A stretch of DNA of 6,807 bases from an uncultured Clostridia bacterium (GCA_947623215.1 CANQGN010000077.1:1-6807), one strand, 5' to 3'; counted from the first letter of the stretch, positions 1 to 6,042 are shown. Notes: generated by a model from the sequence alone, not told the origin. Numbers and translations are program-made.

Positions 1-2
1 TG

Positions 3-53
3 CCCGCCGCCGCTGCCCCGCCGCCGACCGCCGGGCCGAAAAGTGAATCCTAA
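3..53 (+). CDS. Possible C-terminal end of an upstream gene (partial)
   Basis: The first 50 bases are very GC-rich, and two forward frames run open from the window edge. One reads as an Ala/Pro-rich tail ending PTAGPKSES with TAA at 51-53. The other reads as an Arg-rich tail ending with TGA at 44-46. The Ala/Pro tail looks more like a natural protein C-terminus, so I favour it, but the visible part is too short to decide or to assign a family. The following protease ATG lies 26 bases after the TAA, close enough for co-transcription. This stretch could also be non-coding. Confidence 0.25.
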   Translation, partial: PAAAAPPPTAGPKSES

Positions 54-79
54 TCCCTCTGAACAAAGGAGTTTTTCTC

Positions 80-1753
80 ATGCGCGAACCAGCTTCTTGC
101 TCTCCCGTTTCTCCTGAGCCTCCTGTTTCCCCCGAGCCTCCCGTTTCTCCCGAACCCCAAACGCCCGAACAGCCGCCGGTACCCCCTGTTCCGGCGGAAC
201 CCCCCGAACCGCCGGAGCCGATAGAACCCCCCGAACCGCCGGTACCCCCTTTCGTGCCCCAGCAGCCGGTTGCACCTCAACCGCCTGCCCCGCCGCAGCA
301 GCCGTTCGCACCGCAGCAGCCGGTTTCTCCCGCACCGCAGCACCCGTTCGCACCCCAGCAGCCGGTTACCCCCGGCGCCATTCCCCCGCCGCCGGTGCCG
401 CAGGGCGCTTTTACGCCGCCCACACCGGCTGCTCCCGCCGGGCAAACCCCGCCGCCACCTGCCGCAAACGCCCGGCAAAGCAAACGCGGGCTGCGGCTGT
501 TCGCCGGGTTGCTCGCAGCTGTGCTGCTGCTCATTGGCGGCATTTCGGTTGGCTATTTGGCCGGTCGTGGAAACGGCGGCGGCAGCGGCAACAACAATCG
601 CCCCCCGGTAACCCAAAACGAAAATGAGGCCGAGCCGGACGATAATAACGTCGGCGGCACCTCGTCGTTTGACGTCACCACCGGCCAAAAGGGCGAAACG
701 GCCTATTCTTACGAAGAAATTGTGCAGTCCACCGCCAAAAGCATTGTCAACATTACCGTTTACTCCAAAGAGGGCGAGGGCGGGGCCTACGCCTCTGGCA
801 TTATTATGGACGCCGCCGGCGGCTACGTGCTCACCAACGACCACATTTACGAGTCGGTGCCGAACGCCCGCTTTCTCATTACCTTAAACGACGGGCGGGA
901 GTTTCAGGCCTCCTTCGTTTCGGGCGACCAGCGCAGCGACATCGCCATTTTAAAAATTGAAAATCCCAAAAACCTCACCGCCGCCACCTTTTCTACCGAA
1001 CCGCTGGCGGTAGGCGAAAGCGTGCTGGCCATCGGGCAGTCTTACGGCTACGCCGACACCGTCTCCAACGGCATTGTGTCGGCGGTAGACCGGCGGGTCT
1101 CGCTCTCGAGCGGCGGCTACAGCGAAAAATATATTCAAACCACCGCCGCCATTAACCCCGGCAATTCGGGCGGCGCGCTGGTGAATTTGGCCGGGCAGGT
1201 GGTGGGGGTGACCTCCGCCAAAATCGCCACCGAAGAAGTAGAGGGCATGGGCTTCGCCATTCCGGCGGAGCGGGCGCTCGCCGTGGTGAAAAATTTGCAG
1301 CAGAACGGCCGCGTGGTAGGGCGGGCCAAAATCGGCATTACCTACAGTGAAATCGGCACCGTAGCCGCCGAGGTAAACGGCACCCCCACGGGACTGTATA
1401 TCCGCTCCATTTCGAGCGACAGCGACCTAACCGGTAAGGGGGTAAAAGAGGGCGATATTATCACCCACATCAACGGCGACAAAATCACCCTTTCTACCAC
1501 CGTGCTGGACGTGATAGAGTCCTGCTCCGCCGGCGACAAGGTCACTCTGACGATTTACCACGCCGAAACGAAGCAGAGCGAGACCCTGACCATAGCGCTG
1601 GCGGAAGATAAGGGGTCGAGCAGCTACACCACCAAGTCGGCCGACGAAGAGCAGGAAGACGAAAGCGAGGGCAACGACCTGCCCGAGAACCCCTTTGAGC
1701 AGTTTGAAGAATACTTTAACAACAACAACAATAATAACAACAACCGGCCTTAA
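80..1753 (+). CDS. HtrA/DegP-like membrane-anchored serine protease with PDZ domain
   Basis: A 557-residue surface quality-control protease of the HtrA (DegP/DegS, peptidase S1C) family. Family knowledge: such enzymes degrade or chaperone misfolded proteins outside the membrane. Domains in order: residues about 8-131 are extremely Pro-rich with repeated VSPEPP and APQQP units; a basic stop (SKRG) precedes one hydrophobic segment at about 138-161; a low-complexity linker rich in Gly, Asn and acidic residues follows; the trypsin-like domain spans about 210-405; one PDZ domain spans about 416-508; the tail is acidic and ends in nine Asn plus Arg-Pro. The catalytic triad is visible as H255 (VLTNDH), D287 (SDIAIL) and S363 (GNSGGAL), with spacing normal for HtrA. 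The start is supported by AAAGGAG at 65-71, 8 bases upstream. The topology implies a cytoplasmic Pro-rich domain and an external protease. The gene ends just before a hairpin terminator. It is longer than typical Gram-positive HtrA because of the Pro-rich and Asn-rich extensions. Confidence 0.95.
   Translation: MREPASCSPVSPEPPVSPEPPVSPEPQTPEQPPVPPVPAEPPEPPEPIEPPEPPVPPFVPQQPVAPQPPAPPQQPFAPQQPVSPAPQHPFAPQQPVTPGAIPPPPVPQGAFTPPTPAAPAGQTPPPPAANARQSKRGLRLFAGLLAAVLLLIGGISVGYLAGRGNGGGSGNNNRPPVTQNENEAEPDDNNVGGTSSFDVTTGQKGETAYSYEEIVQSTAKSIVNITVYSKEGEGGAYASGIIMDAAGGYVLTNDHIYESVPNARFLITLNDGREFQASFVSGDQRSDIAILKIENPKNLTAATFSTEPLAVGESVLAIGQSYGYADTVSNGIVSAVDRRVSLSSGGYSEKYIQTTAAINPGNSGGALVNLAGQVVGVTSAKIATEEVEGMGFAIPAERALAVVKNLQQNGRVVGRAKIGITYSEIGTVAAEVNGTPTGLYIRSISSDSDLTGKGVKEGDIITHINGDKITLSTTVLDVIESCSAGDKVTLTIYHAETKQSETLTIALAEDKGSSSYTTKSADEEQEDESEGNDLPENPFEQFEEYFNNNNNNNNNRP
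111..370 (+). repeat. Degenerate in-frame Pro-rich codon repeats in the protease gene
   Basis: Short repeats encode the Pro-rich N-terminus. Three successive VSPEPP-type units lie at about 108-160. A 19-base unit beginning GAACCCCCCG is perfect at 197-215 and 224-242, exactly 27 bases (9 codons) apart. A CAGCAGCCGGTT unit recurs near 261, 314 and 356. All spacings keep the reading frame, which suggests growth by slippage or unequal exchange within a tolerant disordered region. Confidence 0.75.
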
Positions 1754-1792
1754 CGCGCAAGCGACGGCCAACGTGACGCGCCAAAAACGCCG

Positions 1793-1833
1793 GCGGCGGC
1801 GGGGAAGGGAATCCTCGCCGCCGCTTTTGGTTT
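1793..1833 (+). terminator. Rho-independent terminator after the HtrA gene
   Basis: A hairpin with arms 1793-1805 and 1812-1824 forms 13 pairs (one G-U) around an AGGGAA loop and is followed by TTTTGGTTT. It starts 40 bases after the protease stop codon. The stem is almost all G-C. The T-tract is interrupted by GG, but the position at the end of a gene and before a new promoter fits a terminator. Confidence 0.8.
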
Positions 1834-1860
1834 GCCAAAATGGCAGGCTTGTGGTACAAT
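1832..1860 (+). promoter_or_regulatory. Putative sigma-A-type promoter for the GNAT/kinase pair
   Basis: TTGCCA at 1832-1837 and TACAAT at 1855-1860 are separated by exactly 17 bases, close to the housekeeping consensus. The promoter lies directly after the terminator hairpin. Transcription would start near 1866-1868. That is downstream of the in-frame ATGs at 1832 and 1859, so it supports the GTG at 1886 as the translated start. Confidence 0.6.
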
Positions 1861-1885
1861 GGAAGGCAAAGGGGGCGGGTCTGCC

Positions 1886-2683
1886 GTGAATTTTACCAAC
1901 GAGCGCATTTTGCACATTGCCATGGAGCAGTCGGCTGTGGACGCCGCCTGCCGGGCGGCGGATTTTCTCCGCCCCGAAAACGTGGTGGTACAGTCTGCCG
2001 CCCACCCCGGGGCAAGAAAATACCTTTCCCTGCCCTTTGACTGTCAGCTCATTTCTTACGGGGGCAATATTGTCGCTTCTGTAAACGAAAAATACCGGGC
2101 GGTGGTGACGGATTACGTCAACCGGTTCCCGGTGGAGCATTGCTTTGAAACCCCCAATCTGCACGTGTTGAACGACGAATTGCAAAAAGAAAATCTGCGC
2201 GTTTGCTTTATGGCGGAGTATTTTTTGCCGGATTTGCGCTTTCTGCGGCCGCTCCCTTGCCCCTACCCGGTAAAGCTGCTGCGCCAGCCGGATTTTGCGG
2301 CCCTTTACACCCCGCAGTGGAGCAACGCCCTTTGCGAGCAGCGCAAAGAGCTGGACGTTTTGGGGCTGGGCGCTTACGACGGAGAAGAACTCATCGGCCT
2401 TGCCGCCTGCTCCGCCGACTGCGAGGGCATGTGGCAAATCGGCGTTGACGTGCTGCCCGGCTACCGCCGGCAGGGGGTGGCCTCTGCCCTCACCAGCCGG
2501 TTGGCGGCAGAAATTTTGGCGCGGGGCAAGGTGCCCTTTTACTGCGCCGCCTGGTCGAATATTCGCTCGGTGCTGGGCGCCGTCAAAAGCGGTTTTCGCC
2601 CCGCGTGGGTAGAAATGACCGCCAAGCCCGCCGCCTTCGTTGCGGAAATGAACGGAAAAGGGCAGGAGGAAATCATTCGGTGA
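1886..2683 (+). CDS. GNAT family N-acetyltransferase (two-part, 265 aa)
   Basis: A probable acetyl-CoA-dependent N-acetyltransferase; the substrate is unknown. The C-terminal part carries the GNAT core: a beta strand (ELIGLAACSAD), then QIGVDVLPGYRRQGVASAL with the acetyl-CoA pyrophosphate-binding pattern R194-R-Q-G197-V-A199, then an Asn-containing segment (CAAWSNIRS) and a terminal KSGFRPAW element. The N-terminal ~135 residues (beginning about NFTNERILHIAMEQSAVD) form a family-specific extension. The layout matches a clostridial GNAT group that I recognise from memory. I chose GTG at 1886 because the promoter at 1832-1860 would place the transcript start after the ATGs at 1832 and 1859, and because the family-like sequence begins there. 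A G-rich stretch (AAAGGGGGCGG at 1868-1878) is a mediocre ribosome binding site. If ATG 1859 were used, the protein would gain 9 residues. The stop overlaps the next gene's GTG (GTGA), indicating translational coupling. Confidence 0.9.
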   Translation: MNFTNERILHIAMEQSAVDAACRAADFLRPENVVVQSAAHPGARKYLSLPFDCQLISYGGNIVASVNEKYRAVVTDYVNRFPVEHCFETPNLHVLNDELQKENLRVCFMAEYFLPDLRFLRPLPCPYPVKLLRQPDFAALYTPQWSNALCEQRKELDVLGLGAYDGEELIGLAACSADCEGMWQIGVDVLPGYRRQGVASALTSRLAAEILARGKVPFYCAAWSNIRSVLGAVKSGFRPAWVEMTAKPAAFVAEMNGKGQEEIIR

Positions 2684-3189
2684 TTATTTTGATAGCGGGA
2701 GCCTCTCACACAGGCAAAACGAAGCTGGCGCAAAGCCTTCTTGAAAAACACAAATTCCCATATCTCTCCATTGACCATTTTAAAATGGGACTGATTCGCT
2801 CAGGACATACTGAACTGACGCCTGAATCGAACGATGAAGAACTGACAGCGTATTTATGGCCGATTATCTGCGAAATAATCAAGACTGCCATTGAGAACAA
2901 ACAAAATCTGATTGTGGAGGGCTGCTATATTCCCTGCGATTGGCAAAAGGATTTTGGCAATCGGTATCTGCCGGAAATCAAATCGATTTTCCTTGTGATG
3001 ACCGAGCGGTATATTCGCAGTCATTTTGACAGTATCAAAAAGTATGCAACTGTCATTGAGAACCGTGTAGAAGACGATTGCACCCCGGAACTGCTGATTG
3101 CGGACAATCAAAAGGTTTTGGAACAGTGCGAAGCCAACCGGCAAAAGGTGTTGCTGATTGACAGGGAATACAAAGTGGAAACAGAATGA
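2680..3189 (+). CDS. P-loop NTPase, small kinase-like (adenylate/zeta-toxin-like fold)
   Basis: A 169-residue nucleotide-binding protein. The N-terminus is a hydrophobic strand followed by a Walker A motif GASHTGKT (G7 to T14). A later NLIVEGCYIP strand is a candidate Walker B-like or acceptor-side element. The C-terminal half has Arg/Lys-rich helices (ERYIRSHFDSIKKYATVIENR) that could form a lid. Length and layout fit small-molecule kinases of the adenylate/shikimate/zeta-toxin type; the substrate cannot be told. The start is GTG at 2680, overlapping the upstream stop by 4 bases, with GGAGGA at 2665-2670 correctly placed inside the upstream gene. Starting at the ATG at 2605 would add 25 residues that are only an out-of-frame reading of the acetyltransferase gene. 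Base composition drops visibly compared with the upstream gene (AAA, ATT and GAA codons prevail), suggesting a different origin. No toxin or antitoxin partner is visible. Confidence 0.85.
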   Translation: MIILIAGASHTGKTKLAQSLLEKHKFPYLSIDHFKMGLIRSGHTELTPESNDEELTAYLWPIICEIIKTAIENKQNLIVEGCYIPCDWQKDFGNRYLPEIKSIFLVMTERYIRSHFDSIKKYATVIENRVEDDCTPELLIADNQKVLEQCEANRQKVLLIDREYKVETE

Positions 3190-3192
3190 TAA

Positions 3193-3442
3193 ATGTCAGG
3201 GAACTTCGGGTTTCCCTACGGCGGGCTTCTCTTTCTGCTTTTGCGCCCTCTGCTTTTCGGATTTCAACTGGCAAGGATATTCCCCATGGGCGTGGTGGCT
3301 GTTTGCCGCCGTGCTTATGGTTTTGTATGAGCTTTGGTGGGTGCGGTATTTTCGCAGCGACCGAACGCTTTTCGATTTTACCCGCAGCCTGCTCGGCATT
3401 CCCGTGGCCGGGGCCACCCTGCCGGCGCGGGGCAGCAACTGA
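3193..3442 (+). pseudogene. Remnant of a small membrane protein gene (internal deletion, lost C-terminus)
   Basis: Two pieces in different frames look like one family. ATG at 3193 begins MSGNFGFPYGGLLFLL, a plausible N-terminal membrane segment, 3 bases after the kinase stop codon. From about 3245 the frame shifts, and another forward frame reads SDFNWQGYSPWAWW, then a hydrophobic helix with YELWWVRYFRSDRTL, then GIPVAGATLP. It then ends abruptly as ARGSN with TGA at 3440-3442. From memory, these pieces match a roughly 150-190-residue clostridial multi-pass protein of unknown function in which GATLP is followed by further membrane segments. The window therefore seems to hold a copy missing an internal block and the C-terminal part. 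I infer the family from memory. The alternative is a short expressed protein in one of the frames, which I think less likely. The next gene has its own strong ribosome binding site. Confidence 0.5.
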
Positions 3443-3466
3443 GAAATGCGCTAAAAGAAACAAGCG

Positions 3467-3474
3467 AAAGGAGG
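3467..3474 (+). promoter_or_regulatory. Strong ribosome binding site fixing the Fe-S protein start
   Basis: AAAGGAGG lies 8 bases before ATG 3483. The same frame is open back to an ATG at 3186, but the added ~99 residues are an out-of-frame reading of the membrane-protein remnant, so this site decides the start. Confidence 0.85.
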
Positions 3475-3482
3475 CCCGCCCC

Positions 3483-4322
3483 ATGAAACCCCTGCAACCA
3501 TACGCCCTGCCGGGGCTTTTGCTGGTGACGTTTGAAGCCGTCGCCGTGACCCTTTGGCGGGCAAAGGGCAATTTGTTTTATCTCTTCAATTTCAGCTACA
3601 TCGGCCTCGCCCTTGCGCTTGGCATGGTGCTGTATATAAAACAATACCGCCACGCCCGGCGGGTGGTGCAGCTGCTGGTGGGCGGCTATATGCTGGTCTA
3701 TTTGGGGCTGCTTCGGGGCGAAAATATGCAAATCGAAGGCTTTTGGTATTACCTCTTCACCGGCGTGTTTGAGGCGGCCACCATTCACTACGCCGTGGCC
3801 AAGCTCTTTGGCCCGCTGCTCTTTGGCCGGGGGTGGTGCGGCTACGCCTGCTGGACGGCCATGGTGCTGGATTTTTTGCCCTACAAAACCCCAAAACGCC
3901 CGGAAAAACGGCCGGAAACACGGTGGGGGTGGCTGCGGTATGTCACCTTTGCCGCCTCGTTCCTTTTTGTGGCGGCGCTTTTTCTCGCCCACGTGGGCAA
4001 TTTAGAAGCCGTCATGTTCTGGGCCTTTGTGGCGGGCAATTTGCTCTATTACGCCGCCGGGGCAGCGCTGGCCTTCCTTTTGCAAGACAACCGCGCCTTT
4101 TGCAAAATTCTTTGCCCCGTCGCCGTGTTTTTAAAGCCCATGAGCTATTTTTCCCTATTGCGGGTAAAATGCAATCAAGAAAAATGCGTTCATTGCGGCC
4201 GTTGTAAACAGGTCTGCCCCATGGGGGTAGACGTGACCGACAACTCCCGCCGGCGGAAGAACGGCACCGAGTGCATTCTATGCTTGGAATGCGTAAAAGC
4301 CTGCCCCAAAAAGGCACTTTAG
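3483..4322 (+). CDS. Membrane-bound 4Fe-4S ferredoxin-like protein (NapH/CcoG-type)
   Basis: A 279-residue integral membrane electron-transfer protein. Several hydrophobic helices fill residues about 8-215. Conserved membrane-loop cysteines occur as GRGWCGYACW (C119, C123) and CKILCP (C207, C211), as in the NapH/NosR/CcoG/YccM group. The C-terminal domain has two classical [4Fe-4S] motifs: C235-x2-C238-x2-C241-x3-C245-P and C264-x2-C267-x2-C270-x3-C274-P, with one extra Cys at 230. Family knowledge: such proteins pass electrons across or along the membrane to partner reductases, or act in metal-centre assembly. No partner oxidoreductase is present here, so the acceptor is unknown. The protein ends only 5 residues after the last cysteine, so no further C-terminal domain is present. 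It lies 16 bases upstream of the next GNAT gene and is probably co-transcribed with it. The composition matches the GC-rich backbone. Confidence 0.93.
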   Translation: MKPLQPYALPGLLLVTFEAVAVTLWRAKGNLFYLFNFSYIGLALALGMVLYIKQYRHARRVVQLLVGGYMLVYLGLLRGENMQIEGFWYYLFTGVFEAATIHYAVAKLFGPLLFGRGWCGYACWTAMVLDFLPYKTPKRPEKRPETRWGWLRYVTFAASFLFVAALFLAHVGNLEAVMFWAFVAGNLLYYAAGAALAFLLQDNRAFCKILCPVAVFLKPMSYFSLLRVKCNQEKCVHCGRCKQVCPMGVDVTDNSRRRKNGTECILCLECVKACPKKAL

Positions 4323-4338
4323 AAATGAGGAATCAAAT

Positions 4339-4824
4339 ATGCCAGAAACATATATTTGCAAAATCGCCACGTTAGAAGAAATGGAGCAAAAATGGGACGA
4401 TGAAATCGCCCGCAGCGGGGCCGACCGCGCCAACTGGATTGCCTGGAAAGCGCAGTACATCGCCGCATCCCGGCAGGGGCAGAGCATTCCCTATTACGGA
4501 CTGCTGAACGGCAGGATCATCAGTGAAGCCACGGCAAAACTCCACCCGGCGGTGGTGCAAAACAGCGCGGGGCTGGTAGACGGGCAAACGGTCTATTTGG
4601 CCTCTTTTCGCACCCTTCCGGCCTATCAGGGGCAGGGGTATTTTTCTCAGCTGCTGCGCTTTATGCTGGCAGATTTGTGCCGCCGGGGCTACCGCCGGGC
4701 CACGCTGGGGGTGGAACCGAGCGAAGCCAAAAACAAGGCCATGTACGCCCACTTCGGCTTTACGGAATTTATCAAAGCGGGCAGTAAAATTGCCGTGGAA
4801 TATTACGCCAAACCGCTGGCATAA
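4339..4824 (+). CDS. GNAT family N-acetyltransferase (161 aa)
   Basis: A small acetyl-CoA-dependent acyltransferase of unknown substrate. The N-terminal helix region (EEMEQKWDDEIARSG) is followed by strands and a central YLASFRTLPAYQGQGYFSQLL segment. There Q97-G98-Q99-G100 forms the acetyl-CoA-binding loop, with an amphipathic helix after it. TLGVEPSEAKNKAMYAHFGFTEF supplies the later strand and the typical Asn/Tyr-containing helix, and the protein ends VEYYAKPLA. The ATG at 4339 follows TGAGGAA (4326-4332) at 6-base spacing and comes 16 bases after the Fe-S gene stop. Compared with the duplicate copy at 6434-6735, this gene lacks 21 bases (7 residues, TETYPDG) after KAG near residue 148. 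In relatives I recall, a YPDG turn sits there, so this copy carries a small in-frame deletion close to the end of the fold. Activity is therefore uncertain although the frame is intact. Confidence 0.88.
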   Translation: MPETYICKIATLEEMEQKWDDEIARSGADRANWIAWKAQYIAASRQGQSIPYYGLLNGRIISEATAKLHPAVVQNSAGLVDGQTVYLASFRTLPAYQGQGYFSQLLRFMLADLCRRGYRRATLGVEPSEAKNKAMYAHFGFTEFIKAGSKIAVEYYAKPLA

Positions 4825-4834
4825 CCCCGCCGGG
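4554..4834 (+). repeat. Direct repeat copy 1 (3' part of GNAT gene)
   Basis: This stretch is repeated at 6434-6735. From 4571 onward I count 6 mismatches over about 264 aligned bases, plus one 21-base gap in this copy. The first 17 bases are more diverged (4 differences). Similarity stops 10 bases past the stop codon, at CCGGG. Confidence 0.92.
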
Positions 4835-4895
4835 CAAGTCGAAAAAATCGAGAAAACCGAAAAACCGGGAAAACAGAAAAGGCAGCCACCTGCAA

Positions 4896-5048
4896 ATGCT
4901 GCGGGCTGGTAGCCTTAAAACCGAGGAAAAACATTCGGACGACAAGGCCGCTTTTCTACGGCAAAAGCAGCAGCGGAATAAGAATATCGCAAAGTTCAAC
5001 AGACAAAGGAAATTGGAAAACAAAAAATACGGAGGTGACAAGCGTTGA
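4896..5048 (+). CDS. Doubtful 50-residue basic ORF before the phosphotransferase
   Basis: From ATG 4896 a frame runs to TGA 5046-5048 and encodes a highly charged peptide (LRQKQQRNKNIAKFNRQRKL in the middle). Its stop overlaps the TTG start of the next gene (TTGA). No ribosome binding site precedes the ATG, and I recognise no family. The wider stretch 4825-5030 is A-rich and otherwise featureless: no convincing promoter or hairpin was found in it. The ORF could be the tail of a lost upstream gene, a coupled leader peptide, or chance. I lean to chance or remnant. Confidence 0.2.
   Translation: MLRAGSLKTEEKHSDDKAAFLRQKQQRNKNIAKFNRQRKLENKKYGGDKR
5031..5047 (+). promoter_or_regulatory. Ribosome binding site and TTG start of the phosphotransferase gene
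   Basis: GGAGGTGA at 5031-5038 is a near-perfect match to the 16S 3' end and sits 6 bases before TTG 5045-5047. No ATG or GTG in the frame fits this site, so the rare TTG start is well supported. Confidence 0.8.
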
Positions 5049-5914
5049 ATATCCATATTATTCTGCAGCTAACTGAACTGGGCGTGCGTAATCCGGTTTG
5101 TTCGCTGATTCGTTCAAAAGCCGGGATATCTTTGTACCGCGTGGAATCAGAAGGAAAAAAACTCATCCTGAAGGTTTTTGAGAACCGGGAAGATGCGCGG
5201 GAAATTGACAACTATTTGATACTGTCAAAGCTCAGAATTCCGACATTACCGCTATTGGGATACACCAAAAACGCAATACTATTGCCTGATGTGGAGTCAA
5301 GCGACGAATATCGGCTTGGTAAAGAAAGTGATTTGAGCGATCCGAAGATTGCAAAGGCCATTGCCAGATGGTACACGATACTTCATAAAAAAGGACGCGC
5401 ATATCTTTCCGGAAGCGAGTCTTCGATGTATGACGAATCCGATCTGGTCACCGCAGATAATATGGCGTTGATCGCAGAAATGACCGGTACTACGGGGAAC
5501 ATGCTTTGGCAGGTAATCACGGAGAACTACAGCATGATCCGTAGCCGAATAGACGCCCTGCCCCGAACACTAACCTACAATGATTTTTACTGGACGAATT
5601 TGATTGTATCAAAGACCGATAATAGTGCATTCGTGTTCGATTACAACCTGCTGGGCAAAGGTACCGCTTATGGGGATATCCGTAATGTGACAAGTTCGCT
5701 TTCTAAGGAGGCTGCGGAGGCATTCGTACAGGAGTACGGTGATAACATCGACGAGGAGGAGAAAAAAGCAGATGCTTTTGTTTCACCTCTCGTCACGCTG
5801 ATTATTGCTTGCAGACGTGAGACTTTTCCGTCGTGGGCAAAAGACTCGCTTGAAGAATTGAAAAACGGCAATGTGTTGAAACATCTGAAAGAATGGTTGA
5901 ATATAGACTTGTGA
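5045..5914 (+). CDS. Aminoglycoside-phosphotransferase-fold kinase (APH/choline kinase superfamily)
   Basis: A 289-residue protein-kinase-like small-molecule kinase. N-lobe: K43 in KKLILKVFEN is the candidate ATP lysine, and E53 in AREIDNYLIL its helix partner. C-lobe: the catalytic loop reads LTYNDFYWTNLIV, with D180 as catalytic base and N185 as metal ligand at the normal D-x4-N spacing. The first position of the usual HxD is Tyr (Y178). The metal-binding Asp equivalent is D199 in FVFDYN. Family knowledge: APH-fold enzymes phosphorylate aminoglycosides, choline, homoserine, sugars and other hydroxyl compounds. Nothing here identifies the substrate, and resistance should not be assumed. The TTG start is set by a strong ribosome binding site. 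The gene is visibly AT-richer than the flanking backbone and lies between the two copies of the GNAT repeat, beside decayed genes, which suggests acquisition by transfer. The following methyltransferase remnant begins 23 bases after its stop. Confidence 0.88.
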   Translation: MNIHIILQLTELGVRNPVCSLIRSKAGISLYRVESEGKKLILKVFENREDAREIDNYLILSKLRIPTLPLLGYTKNAILLPDVESSDEYRLGKESDLSDPKIAKAIARWYTILHKKGRAYLSGSESSMYDESDLVTADNMALIAEMTGTTGNMLWQVITENYSMIRSRIDALPRTLTYNDFYWTNLIVSKTDNSAFVFDYNLLGKGTAYGDIRNVTSSLSKEAAEAFVQEYGDNIDEEEKKADAFVSPLVTLIIACRRETFPSWAKDSLEELKNGNVLKHLKEWLNIDL

Positions 5915-6023
5915 ATTTGACAGACAAGATTGTTTAAGATGTTGGATCTGGCACCGGTCGTTTGGCATTTGCAGCTGCAAAAAAGCAAAAAGAGCCTATG
6001 CCGGCGAACCATGCGATTGCCTA

Positions 6024-6042
6024 GGCAATACAATCAGGGTAC
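6024..6042 (+). repeat. Left terminal inverted repeat of the MITE
   Basis: GGCAATACAATCAGGGTAC is the exact reverse complement of 6278-6296. With the flanking TA the match is 21 bases. Confidence 0.93.

Noticed and set aside
50..844. Long reverse-strand open frame rich in Gly and Arg
   Set aside because: It is the complement of the Pro-rich and GC-rich part of the protease gene, has no ribosome binding site, and overlaps a clear catalytic domain.
1427..2437. Reverse-strand open frame of 336 codons
   Set aside because: It crosses the protease end, terminator, promoter and GNAT gene. It has no recognisable domain and arises from low stop frequency in GC-rich DNA.
3186..3482. Upstream extension of the Fe-S protein from ATG 3186
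   Set aside because: The added residues are an out-of-frame reading of the membrane-protein remnant. AAAGGAGG at 3467-3474 marks ATG 3483.
4840..4880. A-rich tract with recurring GAAAA/CCGAAAA units as a possible repeat array
   Set aside because: The units are irregular in length and spacing, with no CRISPR- or iteron-like periodicity.
5917..5945. TTGACA after the phosphotransferase stop as a -35 box
   Set aside because: No acceptable -10 sequence lies 16-18 bases downstream, and the following gene is a remnant.
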